Shown: in pieces, positions 8,226 to 14,859 of the stretch | Position numbering within the stretch: position 1 is the stretch's first letter | Layout of the letters: every line of letters starts with the position of its first letter | DNA from: an uncultured Collinsella sp. | GTDB lineage: Bacteria > Actinomycetota > Coriobacteriia > Coriobacteriales > Coriobacteriaceae | Direction: 5' to 3' | Assembly: GCA_902490095.1 (NCBI GenBank) | Contig: CABUCQ010000012.1 | Span: 1-27,481 of the forward strand | Length of the DNA stretch: 27,481 bases | The notes under the pieces: generated by a model | Told to the model about the DNA's origin: nothing | Databases searched by the model: none | What the model saw: only the letters and a program-made list of their open reading frames with translations | Translations under genes and position numbers: made by a program

Positions 8226-9128
8226 CTATGCTTTCGTGTTGGCGCGGGTCAGGTCGCGGTGGGAAATGCTCACGTGATATTGGGCACCTTCCAAATAACG
8301 TGCCGTGGCCTCGGCGATGGCAACGCTGCGGTGTTGACCGCCCGTGCAGCCGATGGCAATAGAAAGCTGTGGCTTGCCCTCCGCGATATAGCCGGGCATG
8401 ACCGTATCGAGCAGCTGCGTCCAAGCTTTCCAGAACTCCTGGGTCTTGGGATGGTCCAGAACAAAGTCGGAGACCTTCTTATCGAGACCGGTCATGGTGC
8501 GCATCTCAGGATCGTAGAACGGATTGGGCAGGAAGCGAACGTCGATCATAATGTCCGCCTCGACGGGCATACCGTGCTTAAAGCCAAACGAGAACACGTG
8601 AACGTCCATGAGCTGCTGGTCGGACAACTCGGAGAACGCCATGCGCAATTTGTTGCGCAGGGCAGAGGTACGCAGGCGGCTCGTGTCGATGATCATATCG
8701 GCTCGATCGCGCACACCCTGCAGCTGCAGGCGCTCGCGCTGAATCGCATCGGCCGTAGTCTCCCCCGGCTTGGCAATGGGATGGCGGCGGCGGTTTTCGC
8801 TATAGCGACGGATCAGCACCTCGTCAGAGGCCTCGAGAAACACGATGTCACAGCTCATCTCGCGCTCCTCGAGTGCGGCAACGGCATCGAGCAGCTCATC
8901 GAACAAGCCCTGGCTGCGCAGGTCGCAGGTGACAGCGAGATGCCTGCCCACGCCCGTATTGATGCCGACGAGCTCGGCAAGCTGGGCGATGAGACGCGGA
9001 GGCAGGTTATCGATGCAAAAATAGCCCATGTCCTCGAACACGTGCATGGCCTGTGTGCGGCCCGATCCGGACATTCCGGTGATGATGACGATATCGGGGA
9101 TGCGCTCCGAGCGCTCCGCCGCATCCAT
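8226..9128 (-). CDS. rapZ: RapZ / YvcJ family nucleotide-binding protein
   Basis: This 300-aa protein is a P-loop member of the RapZ (YvcJ) family. In E. coli RapZ is an RNA-binding adaptor that controls glucosamine-6-phosphate synthase through small RNAs; in actinobacteria the role is less clear. The Walker A region is GMSGSGRT (18-25), with Arg where the classic motif has Lys, as in other actinobacterial members. EDMGYFCIDNLPP and the C-terminal CTGGQHRS (261-268) are diagnostic. The start chosen is the ATG at 9128, with AGGGAG 5-6 nt upstream. An ATG at 9146 also has a good GGGAGG site and would give 306 aa. The usual downstream partner yvcK is missing; whiA follows directly. If the island upstream makes amino-sugar phosphates, a link to RapZ control is tempting but unproven. 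Confidence 0.93.
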   Translation of the reverse strand: MDAAERSERIPDIVIITGMSGSGRTQAMHVFEDMGYFCIDNLPPRLIAQLAELVGINTGVGRHLAVTCDLRSQGLFDELLDAVAALEEREMSCDIVFLEASDEVLIRRYSENRRRHPIAKPGETTADAIQRERLQLQGVRDRADMIIDTSRLRTSALRNKLRMAFSELSDQQLMDVHVFSFGFKHGMPVEADIMIDVRFLPNPFYDPEMRTMTGLDKKVSDFVLDHPKTQEFWKAWTQLLDTVMPGYIAEGKPQLSIAIGCTGGQHRSVAIAEATARYLEGAQYHVSISHRDLTRANTKA

Positions 9129-9158
9129 GGCATCTCCCTTTTGCATGTGCTGCCTCCC

Positions 9159-9196
9159 GAAAACAAGCGCGGGACCCAGCAACCCGGATCCCGCGC
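9159..9196 (-). terminator. Terminator at the end of the nan island
   Basis: The perfect 8-bp stem GCGCGGGA/TCCCGCGC, with a 14-nt loop, is followed on the minus strand by TTGTTTTC. It lies 52 nt after the nanE stop and immediately before the rapZ ribosome sites. It would end the catabolic operon, and it leaves almost no room for a rapZ promoter downstream of it. Confidence 0.7.
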
Positions 9197-9247
9197 GGTC
9201 AATTGCCTATATTGAGTATACCGCCCCGAGCGGATACGAGGCCTGTC

Positions 9248-9934
9248 TTACGCCTCAAGCGCAGCCTTGAACCAACTCGTAATACTCGTGGGGTGCGTGA
9301 TGGCGGTGCCGACGACAACGGCCCAGGCGCCAGCATCGATCGCGGCGCGAGCCTCCTCGGGCGTATGCACGCGGCCCTCGCAAATGATGGGAAGGCCGGG
9401 GAATTCCTCGGTCGCCTGACGCAGGAGCGGCAGGTCGGGGCCATCGGCCATGGTGCAGTCGATGGCGGCGACGCCGTGAGAAAGCGTGGTGGATACCAGG
9501 TCGAAGCCCATGTCGACAGCACGACGAATATCCTCGATGGTGGCACAGTCGGCCATCAGGAGCACACCCTCCTCGTGCAGCGGGCGGAAGGTATCCTCGA
9601 CCGTCTTGCCATCGGGGCGCGGACGATCGGTGGCGTCGATCGCCACGATATCGGCACCGGCAGCAACGCAGGCGCGAGCGTGACGCAGCGTCGGCGTGAT
9701 GTAAACGCCCTCGTGCCCATCCTTCCACAGGCCGATGACGGGAACCTCACAGCGACCCTTAATGGCGGCAATGTCGGCAAGGCCCTGGCAGCGAATGGCG
9801 GCGGCGCCGCCGAGCTCACAAGCGCGAGACATTTGAGCCATGGTCTCGGGCGTACGAAGCGGCTCGCCCATATACGCCTGAACGCTCACGACGAGTTTAC
9901 CCTTCAGGGATTGAATCAAAGGATCGACGGTCAT
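9248..9934 (-). CDS. nanE: N-acetylmannosamine-6-phosphate 2-epimerase
   Basis: This 228-aa TIM-barrel enzyme converts ManNAc-6-P to GlcNAc-6-P, the step that brings sialic-acid carbon into amino-sugar metabolism. Family landmarks are the GGAAAIRCQG segment (42-51), Lys71 in IGLWKDG, VYITPTL (78-83), the DIVAIDATDRPRP strand, Asp129 in MADC and Glu186 in ICEGRV. Length is normal. The ATG at 9934 has AAAGG about 10 nt upstream. It is the last gene of the island, following the ROK kinase, with a strong hairpin between them. This is the firmest functional anchor for reading the whole island as a sialic acid or ManNAc pathway. Confidence 0.92.
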   Translation of the reverse strand: MTVDPLIQSLKGKLVVSVQAYMGEPLRTPETMAQMSRACELGGAAAIRCQGLADIAAIKGRCEVPVIGLWKDGHEGVYITPTLRHARACVAAGADIVAIDATDRPRPDGKTVEDTFRPLHEEGVLLMADCATIEDIRRAVDMGFDLVSTTLSHGVAAIDCTMADGPDLPLLRQATEEFPGLPIICEGRVHTPEEARAAIDAGAWAVVVGTAITHPTSITSWFKAALEA

Positions 9935-9957
9935 AAGGCTGCAACCTTTCTCAGAAC

Positions 9958-9988
9958 AGCCTCCCGAGGCGTGTTGTCTCGGGAGGCT
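9958..9988 (-). other. Intercistronic hairpin between the ROK kinase gene and nanE
   Basis: A perfect 11-bp stem (AGCCTCCCGAG with CTCGGGAGGCT) surrounds a 9-nt loop in the 70-nt gap between the two genes. The sequence that follows on the minus strand (GTTCTGAG) is a poor T-run. It is more likely an mRNA stability or attenuation element than a full terminator. Confidence 0.55.
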
Positions 9989-10004
9989 CCTACAGCAGAT
10001 ACGT

Positions 10005-10970
10005 TTACTTTAACGAGGCAAGAAGATGCTCGGCGGCACCGATAAGCGGCGCGTCGCCCTCCAGCGAACCGATGAGGATCGGCGTGTCCTGAAGCGGATC
10101 GAGCGCCTGGCTGGCATAGCCCTCGTGCACCGAATCCTTCCACGTCTGCGAACGCCAATCGGGACCTTGGTGGATCACGCCGCCCGAAAGGACGATGACC
10201 TCAGGGTCCAGGATGTTAGCGAGCGAGCCCAAGCTGGCACCCAGCGCAAAGCCGGCGTCATGGATGACCTCGGTCGCCTTTGCGTCGCCCGCACGGCACA
10301 GGTCGTTCACATCGCGACCGACCGAAGGACGGCTGGGGTCGACGCGGCCAAAACGCTCATCGTACATTCGACCAATGGAAGTGCCCGAAGCAACCGACTC
10401 CAGATGGCCGGAACGCCCGCAGGCGCAGGGAATGCCGGCGGCAGCCGAGCACTCGATGTGGCCCATATGGCCAGCAGCACCATGGAAGCCCTGCATCACG
10501 CGGCCGTTCTCGACATATGCGCCGCCGATGCCCGTACCGATGCCAAGACACAAGACGGAGAACTTGCCCTTGCCGACGCCCCAGTGGGCCTCGCCCAGAG
10601 CATGAGCCTGCACGTCGCCCACAACGGCAACGGGAAGACCGAGGTCCTCGCGCAGACGCGGCCCCAACTGAACGCCGGACCAGCCGGGCATGATCTCATT
10701 GGCATACGCGATGGCGCCCGTCTTGGGATCGACGACGCCGGCGGCGCCGATACCGACGCCAAGGACCTCGACATCGGGATTCGCCTCGAGAGCGGCCTTG
10801 ATGGACGCCTCGATACGCTGGAAGACGGCCTCGCCGCCCTCTTGGGCCTCGGTGGGAACCTCAGCTTCAAAGACCGGATGGGGCACGCTGCCACCAGCCG
10901 GATACTCCATAATGGCAGTCGCAATCTTGGTGCCGCCGATATCGACGGAGCAAACGTACTTGTTCTCCAT
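10005..10970 (-). CDS. nanK: ROK-family sugar kinase, probable N-acetylmannosamine kinase
   Basis: This 321-aa ROK kinase would phosphorylate ManNAc at the 6-position with ATP, feeding NanE. The N-terminal phosphate-binding motif VDIGGTK (9-15), the candidate catalytic Asp119 in GDVQAHALGE and the LGIGTGIGG turn are visible. The zinc-binding region GHMGHIE (167-173) is followed by CACGRSGHLE, in which the third cysteine of the usual C-x-C-G-x-x-G-C is His189. The ATG at 10970 is preceded by AAGGAGAG. ROK kinases also act on glucose, GlcNAc, mannose or fructose, and sequence alone does not fix the sugar. The nan assignment rests on lying between nanA-like and nanE genes. Confidence 0.78.
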   Translation of the reverse strand: MENKYVCSVDIGGTKIATAIMEYPAGGSVPHPVFEAEVPTEAQEGGEAVFQRIEASIKAALEANPDVEVLGVGIGAAGVVDPKTGAIAYANEIMPGWSGVQLGPRLREDLGLPVAVVGDVQAHALGEAHWGVGKGKFSVLCLGIGTGIGGAYVENGRVMQGFHGAAGHMGHIECSAAAGIPCACGRSGHLESVASGTSIGRMYDERFGRVDPSRPSVGRDVNDLCRAGDAKATEVIHDAGFALGASLGSLANILDPEVIVLSGGVIHQGPDWRSQTWKDSVHEGYASQALDPLQDTPILIGSLEGDAPLIGAAEHLLASLK

Positions 10971-11010
10971 GTCGCTCTCCTTAGGAGATAAAAACAACTA
11001 CAGGAAATGA

Positions 11011-11144
11011 AGGCTGCGTTATCGCCGCAGCTTGGTAAAGGTTTCCCGGGTGTCCGAGGTTGGGGTGAAAGCGGTCGGGCGTTGACCTAATGGGTCACGC
11101 TCGACCGCTTGAGCCCCAAGATCGGGTGCCCGGGGAAGCTTTAC
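11011..11144 (+). other. Long imperfect inverted repeat, possible structured RNA on the plus strand
   Basis: Bases 11035-11087 and 11093-11144 form an almost ungapped inverted repeat with a 5-nt loop. Over the first 48 facing positions there are 37 Watson-Crick pairs, 6 transition differences and 5 true mismatches, then one bulged T and 4 more pairs. All six transitions (left-arm positions 11044, 11051, 11052, 11053, 11066 and 11078) give G-U pairs if the plus strand is the RNA, but C-A mismatches on the minus strand. A small hairpin at 11011-11033 also uses a G-U pair only on the plus strand. The outer arm includes the nanA stop codon. Both strands could still fold, so it may also act as a barrier or stabiliser in the minus-strand operon message. 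Confidence 0.5.
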
Positions 11145-12061
11145 AGGAGACCGTTGTCCTGGAGGACCTTCTTAATAGCCTCGACGTTCTCGCCGGTCAT
11201 GGCCTTCACCGGGCGCGGCATGGTCGGGCTGTCGAAGATGCCCATGAGGTTCATAGCGGTCTTGAAGGCGCCGACGCCACCGGCATAGCCCTGGACGCCC
11301 GAGGTGACATCCCAGATGTGCGAAATCTCATTGAGGCGATCCTGCTCGGCCTTGACGGTGGCCCAGTCACCAGCCTGAGCGGCCTTCCACTGACGCACGT
11401 AGCCCTCGGGCTCAACGTTGGCGAGACCCGGGACGGAACCGTCGGCGCCACCGAGGTAAGCGCCGTCGACAACAACCTCGTGACCGGTGAGGATGCTCAT
11501 CGGATGGCCGTTCTTCTCGTTCTCCTGAACGAGGTAGCGGAACGAGATGTCATCACCCGAGGAATCCTTGACGCCGGCCAGAACGCCCTCGGCGCCGAGC
11601 TTGGCAAGGAGCTTCCAGGGGAGCTTGGTGTGAACGCAGACGGGAATGTCATAGGCAAAGATGGGCAGGTCGAGCTCCTCGTGCAGGATGCGGAAGTGCT
11701 CCTCGACCTCGGTCATGCCCTGCAGGGCATAGAACGGGCAGGTGGCGACGAGGGCATCGGCGCCCAGCTCCTGGGCGACCTTGCCGTGCTCGATCATGCG
11801 CTCGGTCTCGGTATCGATGATGCCGACCAGAACAGGCACACGGTGGTCGACGATACGAACGGCCTCGGCGATAATCTGGCGACGGCGCTCGTCGGTGGAG
11901 AAGACGACCTCGCCCGAGGATCCCAAGAAGAACAGGCCATCGACGCCGGCATCGATCATGCGGTTGATGCTGCGCTCAAAGGAGGCAACGTCGAGCTGGT
12001 GATCTTCGGTATCGGGAACAACGACGGGAGGGATAACGCCGGTGAATTTCTGAGTTGCCAC
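11141..12061 (-). CDS. nanA: N-acetylneuraminate lyase-like aldolase (DHDPS/NAL family)
   Basis: This 306-aa class I aldolase of the dihydrodipicolinate synthase / N-acetylneuraminate lyase family would cleave Neu5Ac to ManNAc and pyruvate. The Schiff-base lysine is Lys165 in GVKDSSG, the catalytic tyrosine is Tyr137 in FAYDIP, and the carboxylate-binding motif is GSSGE (47-51). Lys165 and Tyr137 have the same numbers as in E. coli NanA. The start is a GTG at 12061 with AAGGAG at a 6-nt spacing; the longer upstream frame lacks support. The family also includes other 2-keto acid aldolases, so the substrate is inferred from the neighbouring nanE and kinase genes. The gene ends inside a large inverted repeat. 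Confidence 0.78.
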   Translation of the reverse strand: MATQKFTGVIPPVVVPDTEDHQLDVASFERSINRMIDAGVDGLFFLGSSGEVVFSTDERRRQIIAEAVRIVDHRVPVLVGIIDTETERMIEHGKVAQELGADALVATCPFYALQGMTEVEEHFRILHEELDLPIFAYDIPVCVHTKLPWKLLAKLGAEGVLAGVKDSSGDDISFRYLVQENEKNGHPMSILTGHEVVVDGAYLGGADGSVPGLANVEPEGYVRQWKAAQAGDWATVKAEQDRLNEISHIWDVTSGVQGYAGGVGAFKTAMNLMGIFDSPTMPRPVKAMTGENVEAIKKVLQDNGLL

Positions 12062-12129
12062 AAGAATCTCCTTAGCTGTCTGGCGGGCGGCCCTATGCCA
12101 CCCACTCTTGTTGGCAGTGTCCAGGCCGT

Positions 12130-12981
12130 CTAGGCCAAAGAACACGAGTAGAACGTTTGGTTAAAAAAGTCGACGACTTCGTTTTCGAACGCATTGATGC
12201 GCTCGTGAGCGTATTTTGCATAGATGATATGCCTCCGGTCACACTCAAGACCGTTGAATACGGCAAACTGATCCTTGGGATCGCTCACGGTATCCATAAG
12301 CGATGTGCCCATGAGCACCGATCCGCGCACCCGAGACGACAGCGCCTCGAGGCCACCAGGAAGCGGATTGGCAACCGCCGTGCAGGCGAGGCCCCGCTCG
12401 TCCAGAGCAGAAACCGCCAGCGCGACTCCGCCGCCAAGGCCCTCGCCCCATGCAAAGATGCGGTCGGGGTCCATGCCATCAAGATTGCGCGCCACCTTCG
12501 CCAGCGCGCAACCCCAACGGACGCGCTCGACAAAAGCGGGCGAAGCAATCCCCCGCCGCAGGTCGTCCGCACCAGCAACATCGTCATCCAGCGCGAGAAC
12601 GGCATACCCCATGGCGGCAAATCTCGTCATGTGATGCCAGCCGCGCACAGGCCGATCGATGTCGTGGAACATCAGGCACAACGGCACGCGCTCAGATACT
12701 CGGGCACGACCGACAGGCTCGATCAAACGAGCGTGAATCGCATCGTCACCGAGCTCAAAGGAGACCTCCGAGTAACGGGCGCAGGGGTTAACAAAGTCAA
12801 TCGCCGTAATGGCCAGGCCTTGAATCTCAAGATTCGAAGCGCATGTCTCTAAATCAGAAACATCTGCTTGGACATCACCGCGCCAGTCCCGATATTCTGA
12901 GAGCCTTGACGAAACCGTTCCAGGAATTCCCACGAGTCCGGGGACAATCAGCTCGTCAACATTGCTCTCGCACTTAGACAT
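12130..12981 (-). CDS. Degenerate CE7-type esterase, predicted catalytically inactive
   Basis: This 283-aa alpha/beta-hydrolase-like protein is a shortened paralogue of the adjacent CE7 esterase. Its last third aligns without gaps to that enzyme (for example QFAVFNGLECDRRH with QFAVYNNLTCEKRH), and it keeps the acid Asp230 and His259 (AHE). The nucleophile elbow reads GEGLG instead of GASQG, so Gly181 replaces the serine. The HGY oxyanion motif is HDI, and roughly 50 residues of the lid between the core strands are missing. The frame is intact, the ATG at 12981 overlaps the upstream stop by 8 bp, and a strong GGGAGGGGAGG site precedes it, so it is probably translated in step with its partner. 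It could be a regulatory or structural subunit, or a gene early in decay. Confidence 0.8.
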   Translation of the reverse strand: MSKCESNVDELIVPGLVGIPGTVSSRLSEYRDWRGDVQADVSDLETCASNLEIQGLAITAIDFVNPCARYSEVSFELGDDAIHARLIEPVGRARVSERVPLCLMFHDIDRPVRGWHHMTRFAAMGYAVLALDDDVAGADDLRRGIASPAFVERVRWGCALAKVARNLDGMDPDRIFAWGEGLGGGVALAVSALDERGLACTAVANPLPGGLEALSSRVRGSVLMGTSLMDTVSDPKDQFAVFNGLECDRRHIIYAKYAHERINAFENEVVDFFNQTFYSCSLA

Positions 12982-13951
12982 GAGCCTCCCCTCCCTTGCA
13001 GAAAAACGGAATGATCAAATCGTCAAAATCCTGAATCTCCTCGTGGCCAAAGCCTTCAAAGAACTCATGACGCTTTTCGCAGGTCAGGTTGTTATAGACC
13101 GCAAACTGCGTCGCTGGCGGACAGACGATATCGGCTGTGCCAGTGCCAAACAGCACGGGGCATTTGACCATAGGGGCAAAGTTCTTGGAATCGAAGTACG
13201 CCAGCTTGGCATAGGCTTCGTCAATACGAGTCGAGTCCTCGTCAAACCAGCGAGACCAATAGCGCAGGCCCTCGTAGGCAATGTCGTCGGCATCCAAATC
13301 CCAGACCAGGCGGAAATCTGACAGGAAGGGATAGAGGATGGCGGCGCGATTGATAAGCTCGCTGTTAAGCGCACAGGTCGCAATGCCCAAACCGCCGCCC
13401 TGCGACGCGCCGTTCACAAACACACGCGCAAGATCGATGCCCTCGAGCTCGCGAACGATGCGGCACAGGATGCGAATATCTTGGTGCAAGCGGACATAGT
13501 AGAGGTTGGCCGGGTCGCCGTCGATACCGGCGACGATATGACCGGCAACCGTTGTGCCCTGAAATCCACCAATGTCCTCGGAGGGACCTCCTTGGCCGGG
13601 GCAGTCGAGGGCGATGAGTGCCATGCCCATGCCCGCAAACGACGCCTGCTCAAACCAGCTGCGGCTTGCACCCGGATACCCATGGAACTGAAGTACCAAT
13701 GGCACGGGCTCGTCCGAGACGGGTTTAAGGTACTTGGCATGAAGGCGAGCGCCACACATGCCGGTATACCAGAGGTCGAAAAGCTGGCAGGTCGCGGCAT
13801 CGGCGACCGATGCCGCCTCGATCGCATAGTCAAGCCCGACGGCGTCGGCCTCGGCCATGCGATTCTTCCAAAAGAGATCGAAATCTGATGGACGGGGCAT
13901 GGCGCCTCGATATTCACCAAATTGATGTTGTAGCTCCTGAGCACTTGGCAT
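12974..13951 (-). CDS. CE7-family acetyl esterase, candidate sialate O-acetylesterase
   Basis: This 325-aa cytoplasmic hydrolase (no signal peptide) resembles acetyl xylan esterase / cephalosporin C deacetylase (AXE1, CE7). The triad is visible: Ser183 in GASQGGG, Asp274 in GTADIVCPP and His303 in GFGHEE. The oxyanion Tyr is in QFHGYPG and the PGQGG motif follows strand 4. The ATG at 13951 is chosen; an in-frame TTG at 13966 sits directly against an AAAGG sequence and is less likely. In a sialic-acid operon the likely job is removing O-acetyl groups from imported sialic acid so that the lyase can act. A CE7-type gene is also found near the pneumococcal nan locus. Xylan or antibiotic substrates seem unlikely here but are not excluded. 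Confidence 0.82.
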   Translation of the reverse strand: MPSAQELQHQFGEYRGAMPRPSDFDLFWKNRMAEADAVGLDYAIEAASVADAATCQLFDLWYTGMCGARLHAKYLKPVSDEPVPLVLQFHGYPGASRSWFEQASFAGMGMALIALDCPGQGGPSEDIGGFQGTTVAGHIVAGIDGDPANLYYVRLHQDIRILCRIVRELEGIDLARVFVNGASQGGGLGIATCALNSELINRAAILYPFLSDFRLVWDLDADDIAYEGLRYWSRWFDEDSTRIDEAYAKLAYFDSKNFAPMVKCPVLFGTGTADIVCPPATQFAVYNNLTCEKRHEFFEGFGHEEIQDFDDLIIPFFCKGGEAHV

Positions 13952-13987
13952 GGCTCGTGAACCCAACCTTTCGAAATCGCAACGGAG

Positions 13988-14015
13988 GTGCGCCCGGCAA
14001 GGGAACCGGGCGCAC
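13988..14015 (-). other. Intercistronic hairpin between transporter and esterase genes
   Basis: A perfect 10-bp GC-rich stem (GTGCGCCCGG with CCGGGCGCAC) surrounds an 8-nt loop, 17 nt after the ATPase stop codon. No T-run follows on the minus strand. It divides the operon at the switch from transport to catabolic genes and may protect the 3' end of the transporter message. Confidence 0.6.
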
Positions 14016-14031
14016 GGGAGGGAAAGCGAGG

Positions 14032-14859
14032 CTACTCGCCGAGCTTGGGATGCAGCAGCGACGGCGCAGCGCCGAGCAGCATCTTGGTGTAGGGGTCCTG
14101 GGGGTGCTGGAAGACCTGCTTGGCCTCGCCCTGCTCGACGATCTTGCCGCCATTCATAACGATGATGTCGTCAGAGATATAGCGGACCGTCTGGATGTCA
14201 TGGCTGATGAACACCATGGCCAGGCCGAGCTCCTTCTTAAGGTCGGTCAGCAGGTTCAGAATCTGCGCGCGGACCGAAACGTCCAGAGCCGAGGTGGGCT
14301 CGTCGGCGATGATGGCATCGGGGTTCAGCGACAGGGCACGGGCAATTGCGACGCGCTGACGCTGGCCGCCCGAAAGCTGGCCGGGAAGAACCTCGGCAGC
14401 GGAGCTGGGCAGACCGGTGAGCTCCAAGAGTTCCTTGACGCGCTTCTCCTGCTCGGCCTCGGTACCCAGGTTGTGGACGCGCATGGGGTCGAGCAGCTGC
14501 TCGCGAACGACCATGCGGGGGTTGAGCGCCGTGGCCGGGTTCTGGAACACGACCGAGATGACGCGACCCATGTGGCGACGGTCCTCGGCGGTACGTTTGG
14601 TAACGTCCTTGCCCTTAAAGTAGACCTTGCCGCTCGTGGGGGCCTGCAGGCCGCACATGACGTTAGCGGTGGTGGACTTACCGCAACCGGACTCGCCGAC
14701 GATGCCGATCGTCTGACCGGGCATGAGCTTAATCGTTACACCCTGGACGGCGTGAACCAGGTTGGGGTGCAGAATCGAGCCGGTACGGGTCCTAAAGGTG
14801 ACGTGGACGTCATCAAGGAAGATGATCGGCTCGACGCCGTTGACTGCGGTATCGCTCAT
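14032..14859 (-). CDS. ABC transporter ATP-binding protein, DppF/OppF type (SatD-like)
   Basis: This 275-aa ATPase of the peptide/nickel ABC family powers import together with the ATPase half of the upstream fusion protein. Walker A is GESGCGKST (55-63), the signature is LSGGQRQRVAIARAL, and Walker B is AIIADEPTSALD, followed by the FISHD switch histidine. It lacks the longer C-terminal extension of many OppF proteins and stops soon after the HPQDPYTKMLL segment. Its ATG directly abuts the stop codon of the fusion gene (TAGATG), with a strong GGAGGTGA site inside that gene's end. In the SatABCD sialic acid transporter of Haemophilus ducreyi the fourth subunit has this type. The substrate is inferred from the operon. 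Confidence 0.88.
   Translation of the reverse strand: MSDTAVNGVEPIIFLDDVHVTFRTRTGSILHPNLVHAVQGVTIKLMPGQTIGIVGESGCGKSTTANVMCGLQAPTSGKVYFKGKDVTKRTAEDRRHMGRVISVVFQNPATALNPRMVVREQLLDPMRVHNLGTEAEQEKRVKELLELTGLPSSAAEVLPGQLSGGQRQRVAIARALSLNPDAIIADEPTSALDVSVRAQILNLLTDLKKELGLAMVFISHDIQTVRYISDDIIVMNGGKIVEQGEAKQVFQHPQDPYTKMLLGAAPSLLHPKLGE

Noticed and set aside
11011..11144. The inverted repeat read as SRP RNA or 6S RNA
   Set aside because: The SRP RNA GGAA tetraloop region and the 6S central bubble layout were not found. The structure remains unassigned.
11035..11144. The large inverted repeat read as a simple intrinsic terminator of nanA
   Set aside because: No T-run follows on the minus strand, the minus-strand stem has several C-A mismatches, and it is much longer than usual terminators.
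12061..12145. A longer N-terminus for the nanA-like protein
   Set aside because: The GTG at 12061 has an ideal ribosome site. The extra 28 residues overlap the end of the upstream gene and do not look like the family.
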